The notes: generated by a model from the letters alone, not told the origin. Numbered from the stretch's first letter, positions 24,593-34,201 are shown. The stretch: 64,000 bases of DNA from Collinsella sp. (GCA_019414025.1 DXMU01000019.1:1-64000), one strand, 5' to 3'. Numbers and translations: made by a program.

Positions 24593-27500
24593 CTAGCGAG
24601 GCCTATCCGAATTGATCTCATCGGCGGTGTCGTTTTCGAGCGCCGTGCGGCGGGCGCTGTAGGCGACAAGGCCGGCGCCAGCTGCGGCGAGTGCTGCGGC
24701 GGCTGCTGTAAGGGGGACGTTGACATCGCCCGTGCCCGCAAGCACGCCCGCTTTTCCGGAATGCTTGTTATTGCCGTGATCCTTGCCGCTGCCAGAGCCA
24801 CTGCCGCCACCGGAGCTGCTTCCGCCGGAGCCGCCGCCCTTGTCAGTACCGCCGCCACTCGAGTCGCCACCGCCGTCCGCCGTCATCGGTGCATCGTGAA
24901 GCCCCGTCGTATCCGCGCTGTCGCATACGCCGACCTGAACTTTTGAGCGTTCGCATGCCGCGTCGGGCACATGAAGCTCGTGCAGTACGGCACCCAGCGT
25001 CGAGTTTGCGCCCGGTCGAATTTCCTCGAGCGTTACGGGATCGAGCGCCACCAGATTACGTGCCTTCGCATACAGCGTTACGCGTTTGCCCACTTCGTCG
25101 CTCCAACTCTCGGGGATGGCGAAGCTCATGCGGAACTGTGCCGTGCAACCCGGTGCCAGCACGGCGTTGCCGTTGTCGGCTACCAGCGGGTGCGTTGCAA
25201 AACGCGCGCCCAGCGTCTCGAGCGCGTACTTCACATGTGCCATGTCGTTGGCCGAAGCGTCCTCGGCAAGCTCTGGATCGTAGATCGAAGCCATGCGTGC
25301 GTTCATTCCGAATCCGATGGATGCGCTGGAGAACGGCTGGCTGGAGCCCTCTCGGTATAGATCGATCGTGCCGGCGGTCAGCAAGGTGTTGCCGTCGTTT
25401 CGCACCGTGACCATGAAGGATTCGCCTGCTGCTCCGGGCACCACCGCGCCCGAGGTAGCGACCGCGCCCGTCGGAGTGGCACACGCCACCAAGGGCACTT
25501 CGATGCCGTGCAGCTCTGCCTCGCTCTTCTCCGCGCTCACAATGTGCGTGGCGAGCGCGGAGAGCATGCCTCCCGACGTTAAAAATGTCGTTATCTGATC
25601 GACGGGATGGTCTAGCTCGCACATCACGAACGGCTCCGTAAACAGATCGCCTGCCAAGGTGCTGGCGAAGATGCGGAAGTGCTTGCCCATCACTGCTACC
25701 GGGTTGCCTTCTTCGTCGTAGGTTTGTCCCACCTTGCCATCGGTGTTCTCTACATAGAGTACGCACCTGCCGTTGTTGCTTACGCTAAACGATGCTGGGC
25801 CACAGCCTGCGGCACCCACGGGCTGCGTTGCAAATGCCGATGCGCCTCGCGTCCAAGTAATATGCTGCAGTTGCTCGTTGACGGTTGCCAAAAAGCCCGA
25901 ATGTTGTGGCCACGGCACCGCGTGGGGTACTGTGGCATCTGGCGACATAACGCCCCAACCCGCGATGGACTGGCCGATCACGGCGTACGACGCGCAGCCA
26001 CAACCGCCTGCAGTCTCGTATGCAACGGGCACCACCATTTTGCCGTTGATATTCTCGGGCGCGCCCAGCTCGATGCTCGATGGTGCCTGCGGAAAGTGGA
26101 GGACCTGACGGAACGTGAGACTGTCGCCCAAATTATCCGACCACAGGGTAAAGCATTCCAGCGCAACCTCGGCCTCGCTGCCGAGCGCCTTCTCTGCGGT
26201 GGTTCCGCGGCGGTGGAGGTAAGCGCCCGACAGGCGCCCGTCGACCAGCGTCTTGCCCACCGTGATACGCGGGCACTGCAGGCAATGGTAGCCATCCTCC
26301 TGAAGGCGGCCGCGCGAGATGCTGCGCCACGACGTGTGCGATATCACGCGAACTTCGTCGTTGCTTATGCGCAGGCGCACAACGGACAGTATGCCGGATG
26401 TGCTCGCCGTATCGAAAAGGGTGTTGTCGCCGGCGGGGCGCTCACCCGAGACCAGCAACACGTAGGCGTCCTGGTTTCCTCTTCCGTCTGTATATTCCAC
26501 CACGTCGAAGTCGTAATCGAATATGCCGTTGCGCTCCACATCGCCCTCGCCAAACCCAAGGGGAAAGTCCACGGGCGTGGGAGCGGACCACGTGCCGTTT
26601 GCCTTTGTGTGCACCACCAGGCGCGAGCGACCATTGTCGCCGTAGCGCACCGAGGCGATACGGAACAGGCATTCTACGCCGGCAATCCTTGCCAGCTTCA
26701 TGTGAGCTTCGCTGAGCACGCCAGCAAACAGCACGTTGTCGCTCGAGGGTTTGATGCCGCCACGCTCGTCCTCCGACACGCCGGCAGAATTGGCGTTCGG
26801 GTCAGCAACGGCGTTCGTCGTCTGGCCGATATAGGCGTACTCGTACATCGGCGCGGCGTTTTCGTCGTTTTCCATCAGTGCATGGACGAAATGTTCGACC
26901 TGTCCCGTGTCGTCGCTCTCTGCATCCGCCTCGAGCTCAATACGCGTGACCGCTTGATTCCAATCGCGTACGACAGAAGCGACGTTTACGGCAGTGGCCT
27001 TAACCTCGGCGCGTGCGAGCAGCTCGGCGTTGGTGACGATGGTGGCCGATGCGATAAATTGCGGCACGCCGCCCGCCTCGGCGTTGCCGGCTGAGCCGAA
27101 GCAGGCATCTAGTGTATAGGGCGTATCTCCACCCAATGCGAGCTCAGAGCGCTGGAGTACATACTGGTCGCCGTTGTTCACCGACATATTCCACGAATCG
27201 AGGAGTGTGGGCCACGACCCCGACCAAGCCTTGGTGGTCCACTTGAACATCACGAACTGGAGTATCACATCGACATCGACGTCTGCACCTACGCGCAGTC
27301 GCGGAAGCTGGTGTCCATCTGCCTTCTCGTACCCAATGAACAGCGTGAGGGATGCGGCGCCGCGCACGGCGGACGAAGCGACGCCTGCAACGCCGGCGCC
27401 AAAGGTGACGGCAAGCCCGATCTGGATGGTGAACGAGCCCGACGTGTTTGAATAGTCGAGCGAAATGTTTTTGAAAAACGCCGCGCCGCTGCCGTGCGTG

Positions 27501-28978
27501 TGGGCACCCACGGCGAGCGCCAGCTTCGCCAGCACCCAGGGGTTGACGTTTAGGAAAAACGGCACCGGTCCTAGGGTAAACTGCTCGGTCCAATTGAGGT
27601 CGGTTCTTACCTGGAAGAGGGCCTTAATATTGCCGTATGCGGGGTCGTTGTTGTTACCCCAGGTTTTGCCCACCCAATCGTAGGCGAGCGAGCCGTACAG
27701 CTGTGTGGCGATATCCATCGTGAACAGCGGCGTGCAATGGTGGCGAAGGAGCTTGGTGTTTCTTGGATCGGTGCCCGAACCGGCACTCATACTTTTGTAC
27801 TGATTCCACTTCCCCTCCATCTCGTCGAGGTAGCGGTTTGCCTGCTTGGCGCCCGACTCACGCGGCGATTTCTTCCAGTATTCCGGATCAGGGTTGCCCG
27901 AATCGTTCATATAGCTGGCTGGTTTGTATCCTCCGCCAAACAGCACGTATCCAGCAAACGAGAAATCGAAGAGAATCGGAAATGTGGGCATCCAACACGT
28001 GAACTTATTGCCGCCGATGCCGGGAAACGCTGCGGGGAAATCAAACGGAGTGATCTCTTGGTCCATAGTGGTGGGGACGATAGTGGTCGATCCGGATTCC
28101 GCCTTTGCCGCCGGCGCGGTAACAACGGCCATGGGGGAGGAGAGCGTGTAGGTTTTGCCTTGGTAGTCGAGGACAAAGCGCAGCTTGCATCCTTCTTCCA
28201 GAAGGCTCGACGCTGCATCGAGGAACTTGTCTTTGAGCGTGAACGTCGCCAGATTATCCGCGCCCGATGCGCTGGCCTTGACTTGGCCAATCTGCGTGAC
28301 GGTTTCGGATGAGCTGCCCGCAGCGGGCATCACTTTATTGATATGCAACGTTGCCTGCCCGCCCTGCGGCAGATGGGCCTGCACGGTAAAAGCGTGCGTG
28401 TCGGGCTGATCGTTTGCTGCTTCGTCCGCTGGCATTGCCATGAACGTAGCGTCGGCGTACTGAATGTCCCATTCGTCGAATGTGAGCTGGCGGAAGTACG
28501 GCTCGCCATCGGAGAGCGGACGTGTGGGTGCGGTAATGGCGGTGCCGCCTTGGACACGCGCGAGGGGAATCTCGACATCGCGGTAGCCTGCCATGCTAAT
28601 GGAAATGCCGCCGTTAAAGTCGTACGCGTCGAGAAGCGTCGCCTCGTCCACGTAGCCTTCCGAAAGCGGCGCGACCTCAAAGATGGCCGTGCCTTCGTCA
28701 TCGGTAGTGGCGGTGAGCTGCTTGCCTGCGGCATAGCGCGACGTGAGCGTGACCTGGGCGCCCGTGATGGGCGTATTCTTGTTGGCGACGTCGACCACGA
28801 CCACACCGAACATGGTGCGCGAGAGAACGAGCACCCTGAAGGGGTCTTTTTCGTCGGCATGGGCTTCGGTGGGCGCGAACGGCAATATGAAGGCGTTTGC
28901 GCTTTCCGGCACGCGCGGCAACATAATGCTCGCTAACGAGGACGCTCCGGCAACAAGTAACGAACGGCGATCAAGCAT
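24593..28978 (-). CDS. Giant exported surface protein with LAGTG sorting signal
   Basis: A 1461-residue protein. The N-terminus DRRSLLVAGASSLASIMLPR is a signal peptide with an Arg-Arg start that could be Tat- or Sec-type. Residues about 55-150 resemble a CnaB/carboxypeptidase-regulatory domain (VVVVDVANKNTPITGAQVTL). The body is long, beta-rich and unrecognised, rich in aromatic and charged strands. The tail has a Gly/Ser/Asp-rich spacer (about residues 1380-1410), then VLAGTGD, a hydrophobic membrane segment and the charged end YSARR. LAXTG is the known motif of class E sortases in high-GC Gram-positive bacteria. The start at 28978 has GGGAG upstream; the frame continues open to 29263 but over the LuxR gene. 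No sortase is in the window. Function unknown. Confidence 0.85.
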   Translation of the reverse strand: MLDRRSLLVAGASSLASIMLPRVPESANAFILPFAPTEAHADEKDPFRVLVLSRTMFGVVVVDVANKNTPITGAQVTLTSRYAAGKQLTATTDDEGTAIFEVAPLSEGYVDEATLLDAYDFNGGISISMAGYRDVEIPLARVQGGTAITAPTRPLSDGEPYFRQLTFDEWDIQYADATFMAMPADEAANDQPDTHAFTVQAHLPQGGQATLHINKVMPAAGSSSETVTQIGQVKASASGADNLATFTLKDKFLDAASSLLEEGCKLRFVLDYQGKTYTLSSPMAVVTAPAAKAESGSTTIVPTTMDQEITPFDFPAAFPGIGGNKFTCWMPTFPILFDFSFAGYVLFGGGYKPASYMNDSGNPDPEYWKKSPRESGAKQANRYLDEMEGKWNQYKSMSAGSGTDPRNTKLLRHHCTPLFTMDIATQLYGSLAYDWVGKTWGNNNDPAYGNIKALFQVRTDLNWTEQFTLGPVPFFLNVNPWVLAKLALAVGAHTHGSGAAFFKNISLDYSNTSGSFTIQIGLAVTFGAGVAGVASSAVRGAASLTLFIGYEKADGHQLPRLRVGADVDVDVILQFVMFKWTTKAWSGSWPTLLDSWNMSVNNGDQYVLQRSELALGGDTPYTLDACFGSAGNAEAGGVPQFIASATIVTNAELLARAEVKATAVNVASVVRDWNQAVTRIELEADAESDDTGQVEHFVHALMENDENAAPMYEYAYIGQTTNAVADPNANSAGVSEDERGGIKPSSDNVLFAGVLSEAHMKLARIAGVECLFRIASVRYGDNGRSRLVVHTKANGTWSAPTPVDFPLGFGEGDVERNGIFDYDFDVVEYTDGRGNQDAYVLLVSGERPAGDNTLFDTASTSGILSVVRLRISNDEVRVISHTSWRSISRGRLQEDGYHCLQCPRITVGKTLVDGRLSGAYLHRRGTTAEKALGSEAEVALECFTLWSDNLGDSLTFRQVLHFPQAPSSIELGAPENINGKMVVPVAYETAGGCGCASYAVIGQSIAGWGVMSPDATVPHAVPWPQHSGFLATVNEQLQHITWTRGASAFATQPVGAAGCGPASFSVSNNGRCVLYVENTDGKVGQTYDEEGNPVAVMGKHFRIFASTLAGDLFTEPFVMCELDHPVDQITTFLTSGGMLSALATHIVSAEKSEAELHGIEVPLVACATPTGAVATSGAVVPGAAGESFMVTVRNDGNTLLTAGTIDLYREGSSQPFSSASIGFGMNARMASIYDPELAEDASANDMAHVKYALETLGARFATHPLVADNGNAVLAPGCTAQFRMSFAIPESWSDEVGKRVTLYAKARNLVALDPVTLEEIRPGANSTLGAVLHELHVPDAACERSKVQVGVCDSADTTGLHDAPMTADGGGDSSGGGTDKGGGSGGSSSGGGSGSGSGKDHGNNKHSGKAGVLAGTGDVNVPLTAAAAALAAAGAGLVAYSARRTALENDTADEINSDRPR

Positions 28979-29133
28979 CTTGGGCTCCCATCCCGCAAGT
29001 ATCGGTGGAAATAATCCAATTTTGCGAGAAGGCGCCCCGTAGCGGTAGTGCCGTTCAAGGGTCAAAATGTCCAAATTGATCGAGCGAAGCGCCGGGTTCC
29101 GGAATGCGTTCGATTCGCTTGGCAGTCCGGTCG

Positions 29134-30141
29134 CTAACGTAACATATGCGCGACCAGCTCGGTGCGTGTGCCGATGCCAAGCTTTGCGTATACGCCGGAT
29201 AGGCGGTTTTTGACGGTGCCCGGCGATACTCCCATATGGCGTGCGATTTCGGCGTTGGTCCACCCACGACAGGCGAGCATGGCCATGGTGAATTCCGTGG
29301 TCGTTAGATCGTCGGCCACGTCCTCGCCCGAATCGGGGTTGTGGATGCGCCGCCAGCCGTAGCTGAAGCGGTACGTGATCTCGATGATGCGCGCGAAGTC
29401 GTCAGGGTATTGCGTTTTTAGGCACGCCTCGATGAGCCCCTGTAAAAGGCCGTGATGCTCGCCAATGAGCTCGATAAGGCCGTCGGGACGCGCAATGTTC
29501 CAAGCAACTCCGAAGTGCGTTTTTGCGGCGTCGACGTCTTTGAGACTCATGCATGCCATGGAAGCTGCCAGGTGCAGGAACAGTTCCGAGATCGGATAGC
29601 TTCCCTGTTTCATGATCAGGGCATTTTCCGCCATGCCTAGGCTGCGGCCGTATTCGCCGCGCAGGTACAAGGCGTGCGCCATCACGTAGCTGGCGAACAG
29701 GCGCAGGCCTTCGGGCAGATGCGCCACAAGTGGATAAAACTCTTCGGCAGAATACGGGGAAGGCAAGTGCAGCAGGACACTCGCGGCCGAGGCGAACAGG
29801 GTATGCGTAGCGTGGATGGCGGGCGATTCCTCGTCGGCCGGCGTATCGAGGATGCCCGCAAGACAACGGCGGGCGTCGGCGATACGGTTGAGCGACAGGC
29901 TGGCATATCCGCAGATAAAGCATGCGGAATAGCGCAATGCGGGGTCGGTGGCGTCAAGATAGGGGCGCGCCGTCTTGGCAGCGAGGGCGGCCTGTCCGCG
30001 AAAGTACAGCGCTTCTGCCGTGGCGATGGTGCGTGAATCGGGGTCGGAAATGCCTGCAACCGCAGCGTCAATCTGCCCCGGCACAAAGGCAGTGCACATC
30101 AACGGCATGGGAACGCGTGGGTAGCCATCGCAGTCCATCAT
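29134..30141 (-). CDS. LuxR-type regulator with helical-repeat sensor region
   Basis: A 335-residue protein whose last 60 residues form a LuxR-type helix-turn-helix (LTTTEFTMAMLACRGWTNAE, then IARHMGVSPGTVKNRLSG and YAKLGIGTRTELV). The preceding 270 residues are all-helical and TPR-like with repeated Ala/Leu pairs (ALYFRGQAALAAKTARPYLD, LFASYVMAHALYLRGEYGRS). There is no receiver or membrane domain, so it is probably a soluble one-component regulator. ATG 30141 follows GGGAG. It ends 155 bp before the surface-protein gene on the same strand, so it may control or be co-transcribed with it. Confidence 0.82.
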   Translation of the reverse strand: MMDCDGYPRVPMPLMCTAFVPGQIDAAVAGISDPDSRTIATAEALYFRGQAALAAKTARPYLDATDPALRYSACFICGYASLSLNRIADARRCLAGILDTPADEESPAIHATHTLFASAASVLLHLPSPYSAEEFYPLVAHLPEGLRLFASYVMAHALYLRGEYGRSLGMAENALIMKQGSYPISELFLHLAASMACMSLKDVDAAKTHFGVAWNIARPDGLIELIGEHHGLLQGLIEACLKTQYPDDFARIIEITYRFSYGWRRIHNPDSGEDVADDLTTTEFTMAMLACRGWTNAEIARHMGVSPGTVKNRLSGVYAKLGIGTRTELVAHMLR

Positions 30142-30206
30142 CCATCTCCCAACAGCTGGCAACAATAGCAGCAATTGTACTCCTGTTGCTCGGGACCCCT
30201 TTCGCT

Positions 30207-31358
30207 TTACTGTTCGGTTAACGCTACGGATCGTTTTGGAAGGCTTACGAGCATGGTGGTTCCGTTCTCGGAACTTGTTTCGACCTCTACCGTGCCACCG
30301 TGAAGCGTTGCAATCTCCCAAACAAGCGCTAGTCCGAGTCCTGCGCCGCCGTATGCCCTGCTGCGGGATTTATCCAGGCGAAAGAACGGTTGGAAGATGC
30401 TCTCACGGTACTGCTTGGGTATTCCCGGGCCCTGGTCCTCGACTCGCAGGAACACGTGGCTGTCGTTGTCGCAGATGGAGACGTTGACAGTCGAGCTGGG
30501 GTGGCTGTAACGGATGGCATTTTCGACCAGGTTAAACACCAGCCGATAGAGGAGCGTGTCGCTCCCGATTACTAAAGCGTTCCCAGCACAATTGAGGGCT
30601 ATGCCCTTATTTTCGGCAAGTGGCGCAAGGTCGGTGAGGATCTCTTCGGACAAGGGACCAAGTTCCACATCGTCCTCGCAAGGAACGCTGCGGAGCTCAC
30701 TCATCTCGAGCAACACCTTGGTCATCCGCGACATTCGCTCAGTTTGTTCTTGTAGCAGGCCGAGCAACTCGGCTGTTTCGGGTTGTAAGTTGGAGCGCTC
30801 GGAGACAAACAGTTCGATCTGTGCCTGCATAAGGGCGAGCGGGGTTCGCAGCTCGTGCGCGGCGTTGCCGGTAAATTGACGCTGTGCAGAGAACCCTTCG
30901 CCAAGACGGGCGATCATGTCGTTGAAAGAGGCGCTGCATCGTTGTAGCTCGGTGGGCACATCTTCACTGAGTCTGATTTCGCTTAGGTTGTCAGGCTGCA
31001 CACGCTCAACCTGGTCTGCAAAAGCCCGTAGCGGTTTGAGTGCGCGGCCGCTCACAAAGTATGCCAGCACGCCGCCAAGGAGTGTGACTCCAGCCGTGAT
31101 GCGCCAGGCTGTCGTGCCAAAAGACTCCTGTGCGTCGTTTACGACGATCGTAACCTCGTTATCGAGGGTCGCTTTCGTTGGGTCGAACGCCTGGGGCGAA
31201 TCTTCGCTGGTTGCGGTAAAGGCCGAGATGTCACTGCCGATGGCATCCATGTAGCGCATGCCCGTATAGCCGACCAGGCAGTTCGTCAGCACGCATGCCG
31301 CGCACGTGAGCAGTGCCGTCATAATCGTTATGCGCCATTGAAGCGAAAGCCTTTTCAT
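30207..31358 (-). CDS. Membrane sensor histidine kinase
   Basis: A 383-residue kinase. TM1 is at about residues 9-31 and TM2 at about 85-106, enclosing a short extracytoplasmic loop of about 50 residues. A HAMP-like segment follows (ALKPLRAFADQVERV), then the phospho-acceptor box GNAAHELRTPLALMQAQIEL (His near 167) and the ATPase with NLVENAIRYS, VEDQGPGIPKQY and GGAGLGLAL. It overlaps the response regulator stop by four bases (ATGA), so translation is coupled. By position it senses something outside the cell and controls the divergent thiol/iron-sulfur module; that link is inference. Confidence 0.92.
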   Translation of the reverse strand: MKRLSLQWRITIMTALLTCAACVLTNCLVGYTGMRYMDAIGSDISAFTATSEDSPQAFDPTKATLDNEVTIVVNDAQESFGTTAWRITAGVTLLGGVLAYFVSGRALKPLRAFADQVERVQPDNLSEIRLSEDVPTELQRCSASFNDMIARLGEGFSAQRQFTGNAAHELRTPLALMQAQIELFVSERSNLQPETAELLGLLQEQTERMSRMTKVLLEMSELRSVPCEDDVELGPLSEEILTDLAPLAENKGIALNCAGNALVIGSDTLLYRLVFNLVENAIRYSHPSSTVNVSICDNDSHVFLRVEDQGPGIPKQYRESIFQPFFRLDKSRSRAYGGAGLGLALVWEIATLHGGTVEVETSSENGTTMLVSLPKRSVALTEQ

Positions 31359-32029
31359 TCGCTATCCTCCATAACGTAGCCCTCTCCAATCCGATTGCGA
31401 ATCGGGTCGTATCCCAAAACGCTGCGTAGCTTTTTGCGGAGTGACGAGATATGAACGCGGGTTGCGTTGCTAAAGCTGTTCACGCTGCTATCCCAAACGT
31501 GCTCGATAAGCTCCTCTTGGCTTACCGGACGCCCCTGATTAAACATCAGGTATTCCAAGATTCCCGTTTCCTTGCGCGTAAGAGATAGAGCCTCGCTGTC
31601 CACGGAAGCGATGCGCGCCTTGGTGTCAAAGCGGAGCTTTCCGCAGGTTAAAACTATGTCGCTTTGTGTAAAGCGTCTGAGGGTAAGGCTGCGAATTCTT
31701 GCCGCAAGCTCGTCCAGATGAAACGGCTTGGTGAGGTAATCGTTGGCGCCGGCATCGAGTCCGGCGACTTTATCGGATACTTCGCCACGTGCGGACAGAA
31801 TCAGTACCTTGGTCTCGCAGTCAGTTTCCCTAAGTTCCCTGAGTACGGTCATGCCGTCGATACGGGGAAGGTTGAGGTCGAGTACCACGAGGTCGAAGGC
31901 CTCAACGTCCAGTAGGTCGAGCGCCTCCTGTCCGTCGTGACAGCAGTCGACGCTGTACGCCAGGTTTCGCAAGCTGCGCGCGATTGCATCGCACAGTGCT
32001 CGCTCGTCTTCGACGATCAAAATACGCAT
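31355..32029 (-). CDS. OmpR/PhoB-family response regulator
   Basis: A 224-residue regulator. The receiver has the acidic pair in MRILIVEDERALCD, phospho-acceptor Asp in FDLVVLDLNLPRIDG (about residue 51) and conserved Lys in DYLTKPFHLDEL. The C-terminal winged helix is of the OmpR type (LTRKETGILEYLMFNQGRPV, ATRVHISSLRKKL). ATG 32029 has AAGGAG six bases upstream; an extended start at 32047 has none. It is the first gene of the kinase operon and is divergent from the CD1871A gene by 90 bp. Confidence 0.92.
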   Translation of the reverse strand: MRILIVEDERALCDAIARSLRNLAYSVDCCHDGQEALDLLDVEAFDLVVLDLNLPRIDGMTVLRELRETDCETKVLILSARGEVSDKVAGLDAGANDYLTKPFHLDELAARIRSLTLRRFTQSDIVLTCGKLRFDTKARIASVDSEALSLTRKETGILEYLMFNQGRPVSQEELIEHVWDSSVNSFSNATRVHISSLRKKLRSVLGYDPIRNRIGEGYVMEDSE

Positions 32030-32119
32030 AACAGTCTCCTTGCACATTCCAAATCGCGCTTAACACGGATTTTATAGTCGATATGGTCCAATGGTCGCGT
32101 AACGAAAGGAGTGGTCAGG

Positions 32120-32266
32120 TTGTTCAAAGCGGTAAAACCCGTGGTACAGGTCGCTTTGTTGATCGTCGGAATTGCCATGGTGTGCTTTGGCGTTATGCGT
32201 GGCGAGGCGGATGCCGTGCTGGCCAAAGCGATTAGGCTGTGCTTGGAGTGTATCGGAATTGGATAA
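32120..32266 (+). CDS. CD1871A-family small CXXC membrane peptide
   Basis: A 48-residue peptide, too short for most gene callers' default. It starts at TTG 32120 (AAAGGAG nine bases upstream; GTG 32111 is an alternative too close to that site). The sequence has one hydrophobic helix (VVQVALLIVGIAMVCFGVM) and then AIRLCLECIGIG with a CLEC motif. Proteins annotated as the CD1871A CXXC family have exactly this plan and are found beside 4Fe-4S membrane proteins. Its end overlaps the start of the polyferredoxin gene by eight bases, so they are co-translated. It is probably a membrane thiol component of the next two proteins' electron path; that is inference. Confidence 0.82.
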   Translation: MFKAVKPVVQVALLIVGIAMVCFGVMRGEADAVLAKAIRLCLECIGIG

Positions 32267-33161
32267 AAGAGAAAACACTGCGTCGCATGTTTTGGCTCGA
32301 TTTCGCGGATTCATTCAGGCGGCGGCGACGCTCGTCACCAACATTCACCTGCCAAACTTTGCCAAAGGCGGCATCTATCAGGGCGCGGGAAAAACAGTCT
32401 GCGTACCTGGACTTAATTGCTATTCGTGCCCCGCGGCAACGGGTGCGTGCCCCATCGGGTCGTTCCAGTCGGTGGTAGGTTCATCCAAGTTCAACTTTTC
32501 TTACTATGTTACCGGTACGCTCATTTTGCTCGGTGTGCTGATGGGACGCTTTGTATGCGGCTTTCTGTGCCCGTTTGGCTGGCTGCAGGAGCTGCTTCAT
32601 AAGATTCCCGGCAAAAAGCTTTCCACGAAAAAGCTTAAGCCGCTCACGTACATCAAATACGTTGTGCTGCTGTTTGCCGTGGTGCTGCTGCCCGTCTTGG
32701 TGGTTAACGACGTGGGCATGGGCGACCCATTCTTTTGCAAGTACATCTGTCCGCAGGGTGTGCTCGAGGGCGCCATTCCGCTGGCAATTGCCAACGCCGG
32801 CATTCGATCTGCGCTGGGGCAGCTCTTTACCTGGAAACTTGCCGTTCTCATTGCCGTGGTAGTGCTGAGCGTTTTGTTCTACCGCCCTTTCTGCAAATGG
32901 ATTTGTCCACTCGGCGCATTCTATGCGCTCATGAATAGGGTGTCCTTGTTGGGGATTCAGGTTGACGCGTGCAAATGCGTCTCGTGCGGCAAGTGTTCAA
33001 GGGTTTGTCAGATGGACGTTGATGTTGTCCGCTCGCCCAATCACGCCGAATGTATCCGGTGCGGAAAGTGCATCGGGGCCTGTCCCGTCGACGCCATCAG
33101 CTATCGCTATGGCCTGGATGTGTCGGCGGAAAAGCTCCCCTTGACCGCCGATAAAAAGTAA
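32259..33161 (+). CDS. NapH/CcoG-like 4Fe-4S polyferredoxin membrane protein
   Basis: A 300-residue membrane iron-sulfur protein. A Cys-rich opening (PGLNCYSCPAATGACPIG) is followed by about four membrane segments, each bounded by a CxxxCP motif (CGFLCPFGW, CKYICPQG, CKWICPLG). Two ferredoxin clusters end the protein: CKCVSCGKCSRVCQM and CIRCGKCIGACPVDAI. Related NapH and CcoG proteins pass electrons from quinol or redox partners. The start is TTG 32259, overlapping the CD1871A stop; homologues usually start with the same LDKREN-like stretch. It is followed 29 bp later by the TlpA-like lipoprotein. Probable role: electron donation to an extracellular thiol partner. Confidence 0.9.
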   Translation: MDKRENTASHVLARFRGFIQAAATLVTNIHLPNFAKGGIYQGAGKTVCVPGLNCYSCPAATGACPIGSFQSVVGSSKFNFSYYVTGTLILLGVLMGRFVCGFLCPFGWLQELLHKIPGKKLSTKKLKPLTYIKYVVLLFAVVLLPVLVVNDVGMGDPFFCKYICPQGVLEGAIPLAIANAGIRSALGQLFTWKLAVLIAVVVLSVLFYRPFCKWICPLGAFYALMNRVSLLGIQVDACKCVSCGKCSRVCQMDVDVVRSPNHAECIRCGKCIGACPVDAISYRYGLDVSAEKLPLTADKK

Positions 33162-33190
33162 ACAAGCTTCGACAAAACGGAGGAATGACC

Positions 33191-34153
33191 ATGAAGCTTT
33201 CTAAGATTGCGGCCCTGTTTATGGTGCCAGTATTGGCCTTGTGTCTTGTGGCGTGTTCGGCGCCCAGTGGCAATGCGAGCGAATCTGCGAGCTCCGATCC
33301 TAAGATCGCAGAACTCACTGCGCAGAAGCCGACCAATGCCGACGAGGCCGCTGAGCTGTATGCGAAGCTCATGCAAAAGGAGAACGATATCTTTTCGAGT
33401 GATAACGCGCTGTGGGAAAAGGTATTCAATGCGGCAAATAAAGACTCGGTAATGATTGAGGACGGCAGCAATTACGGCGATTTCCTGCTCAAGACCATCG
33501 ACGGCGCCAAGGATGAGTTCACGGCGGATGAGTTCAAGACGCTTAAGGCCGGCGCGCAGCAGGTCAAGGAGATCGAGGACAAGCTCATGGCGCTGGAGAA
33601 GGAGTTCCCCGGATGCGGCAGCACGCCCGGCGAGGGGGAGAGCGTCGATGCCTCGACCGCAGGCATGACCAACGACGAGAGCGGGGAGACGAAGTTCCCC
33701 AGCTTTAAGGGCAAGGACCTGGACGGCAACGATGTAAACAGCGACGAGCTGTTCTCCAAGAACAAGGTCACCGTCATGAACTTCTGGTTTACCACCTGCA
33801 AGCCGTGCGTGGGCGAGCTGGGCGATCTTGAGAAACTGAATCAGGAGCTTGCCGAGAAGGGCGGCCAGGTCGTGGGCGTCAATTCCTTTACGCTCGATGG
33901 CAACAAAGACGAGGTGGCAGACGCCAAGGACGTACTTTCCAAGAAGGGCGTGACGTACAAGAACATCTGGTTCAAGTCGGATAGCGAGGCCGGCAAGTTC
34001 GCCTCCAACTTGTACTCGTTCCCGACCACCTACGTGATCGACCAGAACGGCAACATCGTGGGAGAGCCAATCATGGGCGGCATCAACTCCGCCGAGCAGC
34101 GAGAGGCGCTCAACAAGCTGATCGATCAGGCGCTTGCTAAGAGCGAGCAGTAG
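33191..34153 (+). CDS. TlpA-like thioredoxin-fold lipoprotein
   Basis: A 320-residue lipoprotein. The signal peptide ends in the lipobox LVAC (Cys near residue 22). Residues about 40-150 are a helical unknown domain. Residues about 165-315 are a TlpA/ResA-type thioredoxin fold: ATGs removed, the active site is MNFWFTTCKPCVGELGDL with a CKPC pair, and the cis-Pro loop is FPTTYVIDQNGNIVGEP. ATG 33191 was preferred because GGAGG lies seven bases upstream; ATG 33185 is too near. It likely reduces or oxidises extracytoplasmic thiols with electrons from the polyferredoxin gene upstream. Confidence 0.88.
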   Translation: MKLSKIAALFMVPVLALCLVACSAPSGNASESASSDPKIAELTAQKPTNADEAAELYAKLMQKENDIFSSDNALWEKVFNAANKDSVMIEDGSNYGDFLLKTIDGAKDEFTADEFKTLKAGAQQVKEIEDKLMALEKEFPGCGSTPGEGESVDASTAGMTNDESGETKFPSFKGKDLDGNDVNSDELFSKNKVTVMNFWFTTCKPCVGELGDLEKLNQELAEKGGQVVGVNSFTLDGNKDEVADAKDVLSKKGVTYKNIWFKSDSEAGKFASNLYSFPTTYVIDQNGNIVGEPIMGGINSAEQREALNKLIDQALAKSEQ

Positions 34154-34170
34154 GTTCGAATGCGACAAAG

Positions 34171-34201
34171 GTGTGACAAAGGGGCAGTCCCTTTGTCACA
34201 C
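34171..34201. repeat. Dispersed palindrome TGTGACAAAGGG, copy 1
   Basis: GTGTGACAAAGGG and CCCTTTGTCACAC face each other around a short centre. Near-identical copies lie at 37615-37645 and 39028-39058. This copy is 160 bp upstream of the ABC transporter start. Confidence 0.8.

Noticed and set aside
25679..27094. 471-codon plus-strand frame inside the giant surface protein gene
   Set aside because: The minus-strand frame has signal peptide, sorting signal and start site; the plus frame has none.
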